From positions 212,220,982-212,284,981 of the forward strand of contig CM038215.1 of assembly GCA_021442155.1 (NCBI GenBank): a DNA stretch of 64,000 nt, written 5' to 3'. Position numbers and translations under genes: made by a program. The notes beneath the pieces were generated by a model. The model was not told where the DNA came from and ran no database searches. It saw only the letters and a program-made list of their open reading frames with translations. Position 1 is the first letter of the stretch. Each line of letters starts with the position of its first letter. The DNA comes from Cymbidium sinense (Eukaryota > Streptophyta > Magnoliopsida > Asparagales > Orchidaceae). Shown here piece by piece: positions 48,874 to 59,481 of this stretch.

Positions 48874-48885
48874 TGGTGTCAGCAT
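48874..48885 (+). other. Degenerate tRNA-Met primer-binding site, segment D
   Basis: TGGTGTCAGCAT, 8 of 12 matches to TGGTATCAGAGC, in flanking sequence alignable with segment C near 52022, and 55 bp before the ORF1 start. Confidence 0.55.
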
Positions 48886-48939
48886 TCGTTAGGAACCTTA
48901 GTCATAGCAGGAATTTAGTGAAAGCTCATCAAAGCTAAT

Positions 48940-49240
48940 ATGGAACCTACATACAGATTGGTTAAACTTATAGATCCAAAATGTAATATTACATTGAAAA
49001 CCATAAATTATTTGTCTCTTTTCCAAAGGCTTTACAACTTCAGAAAAAAATAATTTTATCATTATAATAACTCTAAATGAAAAAGTCCATCAGTTCATAA
49101 TTTTGGAAAATCAGGTATTAAGTGATTTATGATTCAAAGAAAATTTAGATTATATTAAAATTAAAAAATCAAATCAAGAAAAGAACCACAAAACATTATA
49201 AAAATAATGAGAAGTTAATAGAAGCTATTGGTAGAAATTA
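48940..49240 (+). pseudogene. Viral ORF1 remnant, segment D
   Basis: Begins ATGGAACCTACATAC and aligns with ORF1 of B (59340-58948), but with stops and several indels. About 130 codons in the complete form. Confidence 0.7.
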
Positions 49241-49255
49241 AGAAAATCATTTGAC

Positions 49256-49455
49256 ATGAGTAAAGAACTGATTTATAAAGAAGCAAAAGAAAAAAAATAT
49301 CAATTATAGACAATTAAATAGACTTTGTTTATCAAAATCCAAATTTTTCAAACAATACTCTAGAATTATAATAATTAGAAGAAAACTGAGATAAGACAAA
49401 AGAGATCTAAAATATTTTAAAGTTATACAGTAATAATACCTTATAAAAACCAACA
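49256..49455 (+). pseudogene. Viral ORF2 remnant, segment D
   Basis: Starts ATGAGTAAAGAACTG, counterpart of ORF2 at 58932-58612, shortened by deletions and full of stops. Confidence 0.65.
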
Positions 49456-49460
49456 GTTAT

Positions 49461-50142
49461 ATGGTAATCGAGGTCCATTAGTATTATTTAAAAGAAATCT
49501 CAACATTTGACAAAAAATATCGAAATAGATATTGAATCACAAGATCGATTCAATGGAAAACTTTAGTCAATGTAAAAGAAAATGTATGATTTATTATCAA
49601 ATCCTCCATTATACAACTCGTCGCAAAAAAAATAGTTAGATATTGATCAAATGAGTCAATAATTGAAATTGGGAACAAGGACAAATGAACAAACATTAAA
49701 TGGTTAGGACAATACAGTATCAAAAGGAACATAAAAATACAATTATCTTTTTGATATGGAATGAATTAGCCAAATCAATTATCGGATCCTTGAAATAGAT
49801 ATGAATGATGGAGCAATTATATATTTTATTTCAAATTTATTATGGATACAAAAGAATGCATGCAACATTTATAATCAAACAAAAGAAGATAATCAATTTA
49901 TAGGAAAATAACATTCTAATGTAAAACTAAATAATGAAGCATTAGAATTAATGTTAGCTAGTCAAGGTATTTGTGCTTTAAAGAATTTAGTTGAAATATG
50001 CGAATCGAATGGAATTTACACTCTTTCAAAAAATCATATTAATCAATAAAAAGTAATATATGAGTACAAGATGGGAGAATAAGTATGATTTTTTGACATA
50101 GATTGAATCGATGATGAGAATCCATTCATGAAGATCAAGATA
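49461..50142 (+). pseudogene. Viral movement protein remnant, segment D
   Basis: Start ATGGTAATCGAGGTCC matches the movement-protein start in B (58618). The central part keeps ATAGATATGAATGATGGAGC and TGGATACAAAAGAATGCATG, the region that in segments B and C codes for the core after the LVILFD motif. Large deletions and stops. Confidence 0.7.
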
Positions 50143-50297
50143 ATGGAAGAAATTGACGAAATAAATACATATGATGAATTACAAGACATGATTAGTATTT
50201 AAAACAACTTTGTACAAATAGATATAACTTTGAATTAGCATATGAGAATAAATTGATTGAAATTGAGATTCTTAATATAGAAAGAAATTAAAAAATC
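50143..50297 (+). pseudogene. Viral coat protein start, segment D, cut at the inverted junction
   Basis: ATGGAAGAAATTGACGAAAT after GATCAAGATA, as in B. Homology ends in AAATTAAAAAATCT, where the inverse segment C begins. Confidence 0.72.
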
Positions 50298-50511
50298 TGG
50301 TCTTTAATGGTCCCAAAATGACTCCCAAATCCATGATTGTTGATTCATTTTAATCTTTATATATCGAATCTAATCCAAAATTTATTTTAATTATTCTCAT
50401 ATGCTAATTCAAAGTTATATCTATTTTGTAATTCAAGTCGCTTTTCATACAAAATACATAATCTTGTAATTCATCATATGTATTTATTTGACTGAAGTCA
50501 ATTTCTTTCAT
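50292..50511 (-). pseudogene. Viral coat protein start, segment C, cut at the inverted junction
   Basis: Counterpart of the first ~90 codons of the coat protein of A and B, reaching slightly further than D. It ends at AAAGACCAGATTTTT on the minus strand. ATG at 50511-50509 is preceded by TA, so the TAATG stop-start is kept. Confidence 0.72.
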
Positions 50512-51345
50512 TATCTTGATCTTTCTTCTAATTCATATTGAATGGATTCTAAATCATCATCAGATTCATATTTATTTTGCTTTCTATGGTAATCAGAAAA
50601 TCTCATACTTATTCTCCCATCTTGATACTCATATGATGTACTTTCGGGATTATAATTTTCTAAAAGAGTGAAATTCCATTAGCATGATTTCGTAACTAAA
50701 TTTCTTTCCTTTAAAGCACTAATACCTCAATTTGCTAACATTAATTCTAATGCTTCATTATTTAGTTTAAATTTTACATTCGAATGTTCTTGCATTTTTC
50801 CTATAAAGCCAGTAGTGATTCGAAGGTTTAATGATCCAGCTACCATATTGTATCCTTTTGTTTTGATGTCGATTTGTAAATATTGCATACATTCTTTTGT
50901 ATCCATAATAAAATTTGAATAAAATATATAATTGCTCCATTATCATTCATATCTATTTCGAAGGATCCGATAATTGATTTGGCTAATTCATTCCAATGAT
51001 TATCAAAAAGGATGACTAATGTTTTTGTTCCTAGATTTTTTCTATGTAATCCTTTGATACCTATCATGACTAATCCAATATGCATTTGTACATTCTTTGT
51101 TGTCTTATTTGTTTCTTTACAATTATCGAACTCATTTGATCAATATATACACAACTAATTTTTTTGGAAGATTTGATAATGGAGGATTTGGATAATAATG
51201 AGGTATCATACATTTTCTTTTTACATTGACTAAATTAAGTTTTCATTATTGAATCGATCTAATGTGATTCAATATCAATTATTTTGATATTTTCTATCAA
51301 ATGTTGAGATTTCTTTTAAATAATGCTAATGACATTACTTACCAT
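50509..51345 (-). pseudogene. Viral movement protein, segment C
   Basis: 30K-superfamily cell-to-cell movement protein. 51085-50840 is open and contains GIKGLHRKNLGTKTLVILFD, with the conserved L-x-D type motif, then SIIGSFEIDMNDNGAI. Unlike B, C has no frameshift at LFDNHW. Other indels (at 50870-50930 and 50650-50720) break it. Ends ERSR-stop in TAATG. Confidence 0.8.
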
Positions 51346-51349
51346 ATTT

Positions 51350-51640
51350 TATAACTTGTTTTTTTTATAAGATATTTTTTACCTATACTAATGCTTTCAA
51401 AGTGTTTTAGATCTCTTTGTTGCTATACCTAAAGTTCTTTCTTCAAGATTTTGAGTTTATCTTCTACTTATATTTCGATATAATTCTAATGTATTATTTG
51501 ATTTAACATTTTGATAAGTTTGATCACTTCGTAAGTCCTATATAATTGCTTAATCTTATAATTATCATGATATTTTTCACTTCGTAATGCTTTTTTATAA
51601 ATAAGTTCTTCGAATTTACTTGTCAAAATGATTTTCTTAA
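51350..51640 (-). pseudogene. Viral ORF2, segment C
   Basis: Aligns with 58932-58612 but the start codon region is altered (TTGTCAAAATG on plus instead of TCATGTTAAAATG) and there are many 1-4 bp deletions. Confidence 0.7.
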
Positions 51641-51981
51641 TTTCTACCAATGGTCAATTTCTATTAACTTCATTAAATTTTCTATAATGTTTTGTAGTTC
51701 TTTAGATTTAAGATTTCATTTTATTTTTAATATAATCTAAATTTTCTTAGAGTTTTAAATCACTTAATACCTAGATTTTTCCAAAATTCTATACTTTTTC
51801 TATGGACTTTTAATGATTCAGCTAGAGTTATGTGTAAATCAATAAGACTATTTAATATTTTATTATCATTATTATGAAGTTCGAGTAAAGCCTTTGAAAA
51901 GAGACAAATAAATTTTTCTAATGTAAATGATTACATTTTTTGACCTAATTCTAAGTTTAACCAATCTATCAGAGGTTCCAT
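51640..51981 (-). pseudogene. Viral ORF1, segment C
   Basis: Starts with ATG at 51981; first residues MEPLIDWLNLELG. It keeps Trp where B has a TAG stop. A frameshift and stops follow; the middle block LHITLAESLKVH is readable. Confidence 0.75.
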
Positions 51982-52020
51982 ATTATTGATCCTATGACAT
52001 GACTAAGGTTACTGAAACGA

Positions 52021-52099
52021 CGCTCTAACACCATTCTTGTGTGTGGATTATTCTAAGATACATTACGTGCCCATAAATCGTGAGGCTTCTAACACACCA
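52021..52099 (-). other. Two primer-binding-site-like sequences, segment C
   Basis: Minus-strand TGGTGTTAGAGC at 52033-52022 matches TGGTATCAGAGC at 10 of 12. A second, more degenerate site (TGGTGTGTTAGAAGC, 52099-52085) sits in flanks (CCTCACGATTTATGGGCAC) that are identical to those of the perfect site in B. The two are about 65 bp apart and may be an old duplication. Confidence 0.6.
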
Positions 52100-52344
52100 T
52101 TCCTATGAGTGTGCGGTTTCTTCTTCTACATATTTAGAATGACGTAATTAGCTTCTTAATCTTGTGACTATATTGTTTGATATATGTTTAGTGCTACTTA
52201 TTATTATTTTGTATTTGTAACAGAGCTACGCTAAACTACCACGCTTTCCTAAATTATTCTTCTGGATGATTCCATCATTGATAATAATTAGATTCTGCTA
52301 TTTCAGATGATCTAGATGATTTCTACATCTTACGCTCTAAAGTT

Positions 52345-52563
52345 TTATATAACTTCTTTTATTTCTTTAGTTAATTCTTCCATTAATATAACTAATTGTG
52401 ATTCATATTGAAAAATACTTACTTCCATAGGTGCTACTTGTAATCCTACATTATAGAAATATTCACGAAAGTCATATTTTATTTTATTTTTGATTATTCG
52501 TAGATGATAAATGTCACCCTTTGTAGATACGATGATTCCATTATGTGAAGACGACTCTATACC
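52345..52563 (-). pseudogene. Leader ORF remnant, segment C
   Basis: 72 open codons between a TGA (52566-52564) and TAA (52347-52345), lying between TATA box and primer site. The last part (MEELTKEIKEVI) equals the beginning of the 48-codon ORF in D. Unrecognised. Its position upstream of the primer site is unusual for a long ORF in this family. Confidence 0.45.
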
Positions 52564-53018
52564 TCAAATATCATCGATCTCGTTTCATTTATATATTTTA
52601 ATAGAGATATGATTAATAACATACATAAAAAAATTCATTAGAGTCGAATTAAGACACAGTAACCCGGACACACGCAAAAAGGATTTACTGATACCTTCAT
52701 CGCATCATTACCACAAAGGATACCATGTATTGTAATTCATGAATCGCCTAATATATAAACTACATCAAGAGCTTAATCATATATTTATATTATATAGAGA
52801 GATAATACGAATTACCCAGATAAATTAATCATATTTTCTCTAGAGGAAGAACAATATAACTACTCACATATCGGTATAATGAAATAAACTAAAATATATT
52901 ATTAGAAAATATATAAAATATACTTATAGATTCTTGAGAGTATACATCTAAATCACACTAAGAGAGGGCTCTATTTTTTTAATTTTTGATGATGATTTAC
53001 AAATGACAAACGACAGAC

Positions 53019-53025
53019 TTATATA
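53019..53025 (-). promoter_or_regulatory. Viral TATA box, segment C
   Basis: Minus-strand TATATAA in CTGCCTATATAAGTCTGTCG. It points left, towards segment D, whose own promoter points right. Confidence 0.7.
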
Positions 53026-53167
53026 GGCAGAAAAAGTAAATAACTTGCAGCGCAAGTATGTACATAATGTGATAATAATTCATAAAGAAAAAGTTAGAGA
53101 TTCCTTCTGCGTGAATAATTGCTTAGTGGATGGATTCCTTCTGGTGGACGTCTTGGATAAAGGTGTC

Positions 53168-53348
53168 CTGGGTCCCACTTCTTTTTGAAATTTCTGAAAC
53201 TGCGAAAGAAGAGACGGTGGAAAAAGACTGGGTCCCACCTTTGATATTGCGGTTGTGCCTGGAGGAGAAACGGAAATCGGAGAGTGGGTCCTACTTGCTT
53301 TTTTATTTTCTTTTCTTTCCGTAATCTGAATAAGTGACTGGGTCCCAT
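53168..53348 (-). promoter_or_regulatory. Array of TCP-type motifs upstream of the viral promoter, segment C
   Basis: Plus-strand CTGGGTCCCAC (53168), CTGGGTCCCAC (53228), GTGGGTCCTAC (53284) and CTGGGTCCCAT (53338), spaced 60, 56 and 54 bp. GGTCCCAC fits the class I TCP consensus GGNCCCAC exactly. The spacing is not a constant multiple of three, so the repeats fall in different frames. Two minus-strand frames (53373-53080 and 53348-53094) happen to be open, so a coding origin cannot be excluded. Confidence 0.6.
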
Positions 53349-53399
53349 TTTTGAGGCTGAGAGGCATAAGCATGAAGTAACTATTTTATTTTTATTCTT

Positions 53400-53842
53400 C
53401 CAATCTGGATGGAGGAGGCGGAGAATCTGCTTTTATTTATTGCTTCTAATAATTTTTTCCATTACTATGATTCCATTCTATTGTCAATTGCTTGCAGTTC
53501 CATTTCTTCCATTCCTTCGAGCCAATTTTGTTCCATTGAATGCTCAGGACATGATTGTTGATATTAAATTGATATAACTGATGGTAAAATTTGCTCTGGG
53601 TGTCTTTATAATTTTTATCACATGTTTGACTAGATCTTTATAATATGGTTTGTCAAGACACATGTTGTTTTAAATAAAATCATAAAATTCTCTGTAATTT
53701 TGGATGCTGAAACTCCACTGATAATTGCTTTGGCTAAGAGTAAATAAACAGAAAATAATATTGTTATCTTACTTCTAACTACTGAATTTATCCATAGATA
53801 AATTCCTATATGCCTAAGTGATAATTCTTGCGAATCATCAAT
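53400..53842 (-). other. Viral region between RNase H stop and promoter, copy B
   Basis: Continues for about 50 codons in the RNase H frame after the TAA at 53845-53843. It includes a hydrophobic stretch (ITILFSVYLLLAKAIISGV) and is shared with copy A (59870-59482). A deletion of about 25 bp relative to A shifts the frame near 53655. It could be a C-terminal extension, an extra ORF, or noncoding sequence; no family was recognised. Confidence 0.45.
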
Positions 53843-55792
53843 TTATGGTGGTTTAAAATTTGAGGATTTTAAATCTTTTTTAGGATACTTCATTGCTCGA
53901 GATATGAAATCTGTAAGAAAATTATTTTTCTCTTTTATATATTCGAAAGTAACATTATAACCGTTTCCTTCTATAGTAGTTATAAAATTTACCCATCTCT
54001 TACTATATATTTTCTTTTCATTTTTATTTTTATTAAAAGTGAACAATGACAACTGTCAACTGTAAAATCTTTCTGTAATAATTTAAAAGATGTAATGATT
54101 ACTCTAATATCTCATAATCTAATGATGCCATAGATCTTTGGAAGTTATTTAAAATTACCGAGATATCTACATAATTTTTACGTATTTTGAAACGCTTTCA
54201 GAAGGTTTAACTTTTAATTTGCTCCCAACCATCTTGGGATCAACTATTACAATTTTATAATCAATTTCTAATGGGAGAGTTAATTTTGGAGATGCTTTAC
54301 TGCTTCTTTTATTTTTTGGATAATTTTTATATCTTTTAGGTTAAAATATTTTTGACCTGTTGTAGTTTTCTTATATAATGATTTAATTATTTTTCCTAGA
54401 TCTTTTATATATGGTCGTAATTTAATAAACCAAGAATTTTGTTCTTTTGTCTTCTAATTTGTCGGAAAGTCTAATACTTTCTTTGCTATATGGTCTTGTA
54501 ATTCAATTTCTCATTTGCCTATTTTTTGGCCAAGAAAATTAATATATTCTTTGGCTATTTCGATTTTCTTTTTGGAGAGAATAATACCATATTGAATACA
54601 TAAAGTTAGGACATTTTCTACATGTTGATAATGTTCCTGTAAAGTATGTGAGACAACTAGAATATCATCAATATATACTAATACGTATTCTAATGGGCCA
54701 AATATTTTATCCATTTTTCTTTGAAATATACTAGGTGCATTTTTTAAACCAAATGACATAATTAACCATTCATAATGCCCAATAGGTGTTGTGAAGGCTG
54801 TATATGGTATAGATTCATTATCTAATTTAATCTACCAAAATCCTGATTTACAATCGAATTTACTAAAGTATTTTTATTTTAATTAAATTGATTAGCATAT
54901 CTTTATCTAATATTTTATATCCATCTTCTTCAGCGTTGTCATTTAAACGTTTATAATTTATTACCATGCTTTTCCTCTGACTATTTCGGCATATCCTCTA
55001 ACTATGAAGGCGGAGGATCTATGTTCTGATTTTGAGGGTCTAATAAAGCCTAAGTCTTTTAATTCTTTAATTTGAATTTTAAATTCTTCCTTATCTAATG
55101 GAGAGTATTCCAATTCTTTTGTTCGGATAACTAAATCTTTATTAATAATGGGTATATTGGCTAATTCGTGATTCCTATCCCAATGTTGTAAAGGATTTTT
55201 GCCTATTATTTGGATTTCCTCAGCTAACTGAAAGATTTTTTCTAATGGTTTGGGAATATGATATGTTTGAATAGGTTCTTGCTTGTAGGTAGTAAAATAA
55301 CTAGCAACTTTGGGGTGGAGGAAGGGTAGAGCCAAAGATAGGTTATTCTACCACGCTTTCCAAATAAGCACTGAAGTTTGTATGATGGTCGACGTTACTA
55401 ATAGTAACAAAGTTTTTGGTAATAGTAAGTTGCCCATCAAGACTAAGAATAAAGTTTAAGCCAAGAATAAATTCTTTATTAGGGGCTGTATGAACTAAGA
55501 TTTTGGGTAAGATATATTTTTCGGTAAGGTCTATGGTTTCATGATCAAGGAAAAACTGAATTTGATTGTTCATGAGGCATTTGGTAAATGATAATGTATG
55601 AGTTCCTACTAAATATGTAGTTGTATTGGTATCGTGAAATTGTGTGAATAATGGAGGTAAAAGATTTTGTGTTATGACTGATGTGGTGCTCCCACTATCT
55701 ATTTATGCTTGTACAATAATTTTCGTTTTATCTTTTAGTGTGATTTTAGCCATTATTGCTATTAAAGATGTCGGATAAGTTTTTGATACCAT
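53843..55792 (-). pseudogene. Viral protease-RT-RNase H, copy B
   Basis: Aspartic protease, reverse transcriptase and RNase H of a pararetrovirus. The protease active site is readable (IDSGSTTSVI), but the codon just before it is a TAA. 55573-55343 is the protease C-terminal half, 55335-54961 the RT start, 54759-54511 the RT palm with VYIDDILVVS, and 54052-53843 the RNase H end. At least five frame breaks separate these blocks; the polymerase is dead. Confidence 0.9.
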
Positions 55793-56035
55793 TGTCGTAG
55801 ATTGGGTTTGCGAGATCTAATTTATTAATTTACGTGATATCATCACCTCACTAATAGATATGGTCATCGTGGTAGATAGTATGTGACACAATAAGTGATT
55901 TAGATGAAGTGCTTTTTTCCTTTTATAGCTAATTTTAGTTTACGAATCTTTATCTTGAATGTTCTTTTATCCTTTTTATATTTTTGAATTAACTTTTGGT
56001 TTTGACTTTCTCGTATTTTATCGTTTTCTTCTAGT

Positions 56036-57726
56036 TTATCTAGTCAAAAGATAATATTTTTCTATTTGCAGATGCAATTTTTCTAATTCAAAATTAATTT
56101 TTTCTAAGCTTTTTGCTATGTCAATAGTTTCCTTAGGTTTAATATAATCACGATGTTCTTGATTATGATATTTTTTCAAACATAAATGACATATTTCGAG
56201 ATGACATAGTTGACATCTATACTTATGATTTTTATCTGGGTAATAGTTGCAATGGAAACATTCCTTAGTCATACTACCTTTTGCTAACTCAAACAGATGT
56301 TCACAATTACTCATCATATTTTTTACTGTTGTAATTTCCATCTTTCTACTGCTTTGATTAATCCATCCATAGCATTGTCTGATGTTTGTGTTCATTATCT
56401 GAGTCATCATCTGTTATGCTATATATTGTATCTTTAGATTCATTTGAGGATATACTAACAACATCATCTTCTAATCCTTGAATTAACAAGCTTCGATTTT
56501 TATTATAATTTCTTCTATTGCATTGATTTGCTAAATGATCAGGGGATCCACAAATATAACAATGACATTTTCATGTACTTGGCCATTTAACATTTCTATC
56601 TTTTCTATATATGGTTCTTCGTGATTTTCTAAGGATTTTCCTTCGTCTATCTGATTTTTCTGGAAAATTTTGTGAAGTATAAATATTTCGACAGAATTTA
56701 TAGGATTGTTTTTTAACTTGTTTTTGTATTTTATATTTTCTACATTTTTCTTGTAGGATATTGAAGGTTAATACTATTCTTGGTCCTATTCCAATATTTC
56801 TGATGGTATCCAGATTTGTATAAGTATTTTTTCATTTCTCATTAATTTCTTTACCTAATTCGCCAGATAATTTGATTAAAAATCTATTTGATATTTCATC
56901 ATCAAAATACTTACCTGCTCTACTAGCATAGGTTACATATAATTTGCAAAATTTATCTATCTGCAATTAGTCTGCTAATCTTAATTTTTCAAGATTTCTA
57001 TATGCGTGATCTTGGATATTTGTATTCTGTCTACTAGGATCAAATCCTAAGATTAATGTTCTAATAAATTTGTAAAATTATAGGGATTATCACCTAATTA
57101 TCATAAGGATTCTATTTCGCCTGCCTTTTTTACTTTTGCTTCATTGAAAATATTTGCTGCAGTTTCTCCTAATAATGTTTCTAAGAATGCAAACATATCT
57201 CCTATACCACTTTTATCACTATTTGCCCATGCTCGCATCGCATCAAATTCCCATGTTAAAATTAATGATTCCCACATTTGTGGATTGTTTAGTTAATTGT
57301 TAAAATTGTACCATTCCTAGTCGGCATAAGGTTAATACGCTCAATCGGTTCGATAGTTCCTTTGTATTTATAATTTTGATCTTCTTTATAATCAGTTCTA
57401 GCTGTACCAGGCCTATATGGTCTTCTTGGTCCTCCTTCTTCTCCTGATGGAGGTATAGGATCAAATCTAGGTCTTTTTCCCCTATCTACATTAGATGGTC
57501 CTGCAATGACTTCTCTTAAATCCATAGATTGTTGATTCATTTTAATTACTTCTTTTATATATTGTGAATCTATTAATTTCCAATCAAAATTTGGATTTAA
57601 TTTATTCTCATATGCTAATTCAAAGTTATATCTATTTTGTAATTCCGAATAAGCTGTTTTCATACTAAATACATAATCTTGTAATTCATAATATGTATTT
57701 ATTTGAATGAAGTCAATTTCTTCCAT
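56036..57726 (-). pseudogene. Viral coat protein with two Cys motifs, copy B
   Basis: Starts MEEIDFIQINTY at 57726, overlapping the movement-protein stop as TAATG. The N-terminal part is charged and low-complexity. A 1-bp deletion after NGTILTIN (57289) shifts the frame. The nucleic-acid-binding motif CXCX2CX4HX4C (CHCYICGSPDHLANQC) lies near 56523-56570, and the second motif CX2CX11CX2CX4CX2C near 56160-56260 with all Cys intact. These two motifs together define badnavirus/tungrovirus coat-protein regions. Confidence 0.88.
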
Positions 57727-58618
57727 TATCTTGATCTTTCTTCTAATTCAGATTGTATGGATTCAAAATCATCATCAGATTTATGTTTATTTTGCTTTCT
57801 ATGGTAATCAGAAAATCTCATACTTATTCTCCCATCTTGATACTCATATGATGTACTTTCTTGTGGGATTAATATAGATTTTTCTAGAAAAGAGTGTAAA
57901 TTCCATTCAGTTCCTGCATAGATTTCAGAACTAAATTTCTTTCCTTCTAAAGCACGAATACCTTGACTTGCTAACATTAATTCTAATGCTTCATTATTTA
58001 GTTTAAATTTTACATTCGAATGTTCTTGCATTTTTTCCTATAAAGCCAGTAGTGATTCGAAGGTTTAATGATCCAGCTACCATATTGTATCCTTTTGTTT
58101 TGATGCTGATTTGTAAATGTTGCATACATTCTTTTGTATCCATAATAAAATTTGGAATAAAATATATAATTTCTCCATTATCATTCATATCTATTTCGAA
58201 GGATCCAATAATTGATTTGGCTAATTCATTCCAGTGATTATCAAAAGGATAACTAATGTTTTTGTTCCTAGATTTTTTCTATGTAATCCTTTGATACCTA
58301 TCATGACTAATCCAATATGCATTTGTGACATTCTTTGTTGTCTTATTTGTTCCCAATTTCCTTTTACAATTATTGGTAGACTCATTTGATCAATATCTAG
58401 ATACACAACTAATTTTTTTGTTCTGATAGGGTTTGTATAATGGAGGATTTGGATAATAATGAGGTATCATACATTTTCTTTTTTACATTGACTAAATTAA
58501 GTTTTCCATTATTGAATCGATCTAATTGTGATTCAATATCAATTATTTCTGATATTTTTCTATCCAATGTTGGAGATTTCTTTTTAAATAATGCTAATGG
58601 ACCTTGGTTACTTACCAT
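57726..58618 (-). pseudogene. Viral movement protein, copy B
   Basis: 30K-superfamily movement protein. Starts at 58618, overlapping ORF2 by 7 bp (ATGGTAA). Frame breaks are seen in an A-run after SEQKN (about 58415), by loss of one A in the run before the LFDNHW block (about 58242), and by an extra base in the A-run before MQEHSNVKF (about 58032). Ends QSELEERSR-stop at 57726. Length in the absence of breaks is close to 300 codons. Confidence 0.88.
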
Positions 58619-58932
58619 ATTTTATAACTTGTTGGTTTTTTATAAGGTATTATTTCTTTACCTGTACTAATGCTTTCTGAAAGTATTTTTAGATCTCTTT
58701 GTGTTGCTATACCTAAAGTTCTTTCTTCAAGGATTTTGAGTTTATCTTCTACTGTTATTGTTTTTTGATATAATTCTAACAGGAGTATTGTTTGAAAATT
58801 TAACATTTTTGGATAAGTTTGATCACTTCCCTGAAGTCCTATATAATTCGTTAATCCTATGGAATTATCGTGATATTTTTTTGCTTCTTGTAATGCTTCT
58901 TTATAAATCTGAAGTTCTTCGAATTTACTCAT
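58612..58932 (-). CDS. Viral ORF2 protein, copy B
   Basis: 106 intact codons, MSKFEELQIYKEALQEAKKY to TSYKIW. Same place and size class as ORF2 of badnaviruses/tungroviruses (virion-associated or nucleic-acid-binding protein). Central heptad-like block (ILLLELYQKTITVEDKLKIL) suggests a coiled coil. It follows ORF1 with a 15-bp gap and overlaps the movement-protein start. Homology is inferred from position; the sequence itself I do not recognise. Confidence 0.75.
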   Translation of the reverse strand: MSKFEELQIYKEALQEAKKYHDNSIGLTNYIGLQGSDQTYPKMLNFQTILLLELYQKTITVEDKLKILEERTLGIATQRDLKILSESISTGKEIIPYKKPTSYKIW

Positions 58933-58947
58933 GTTAAAATGATTTTC

Positions 58948-59340
58948 TTAATTTCTACCAAGGGCTTCGACTTCTATTAACTTTTCATTAGCCTTTTCTA
59001 TAATGTTTTGTGGTTCTTTTACTCGATTTAAGATTTCAGTATTTTGATTTTTAATATAATCTAAATTTTCTTTGGGAATTAGAGTTTTTAAATCACTTAA
59101 TACCTTAGTAGATTTTTCCAAAATTCTATAGACTCTTTCTTGATGGACTTTTAATGATTCAGCTAGAGTTATGTGTAAATCAATAAGACTATTTAATATT
59201 TTATTATCATTACTATGAAGTTCGTGCGTAAAGCCTTTGGAAAAGAGACAAATAAATTTATGGTTTTCTAATGTAATTAGATTACGATTTTTTGGACCTA
59301 ATTCTAAGTTTAACTAATCTATTGTATATGTAGGTTCCAT
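58948..59340 (-). pseudogene. Viral ORF1, copy B, with an early stop
   Basis: Starts ATGGAACCTACATATACA at 59340. Codon 9 is TAG where segment C reads TGG (Trp). Otherwise open to the TAA at 58948, 130 codons in all, with LHITLAESLKVHQERVYRIL. Same position as ORF1 of badnaviruses. One nonsense change inactivates it. Confidence 0.82.
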
Positions 59341-59469
59341 ATTAGCTTTTGATGGAGCTTTCAGCTAAATTCCTACAGACTACAGATTAAGGTTCCTAGA
59401 ATCGACCACTCTGAAGCAGAGCTTGTAATCATTCTAGTATTACAAATTACAGTGCCCATAAATCGTGAG

Positions 59470-59481
59470 GCTCTGATACCA
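59470..59481 (-). other. Perfect tRNA-Met primer-binding site, start of copy B
   Basis: Plus-strand GCTCTGATACCA, that is TGGTATCAGAGC in viral sense, complementary to the 3' part of plant initiator tRNA-Met. 130 bp before ORF1. Copy A joins copy B exactly at this site. Confidence 0.9.

Noticed and set aside
53080..53373. Overlapping minus-strand ORFs of 97 and 84 codons and a plus-strand ORF of 64 codons
   Set aside because: Three frames are open at once in the GC-richer promoter region; segment D does not keep any of them. Treated as promoter sequence, with the coding alternative noted.
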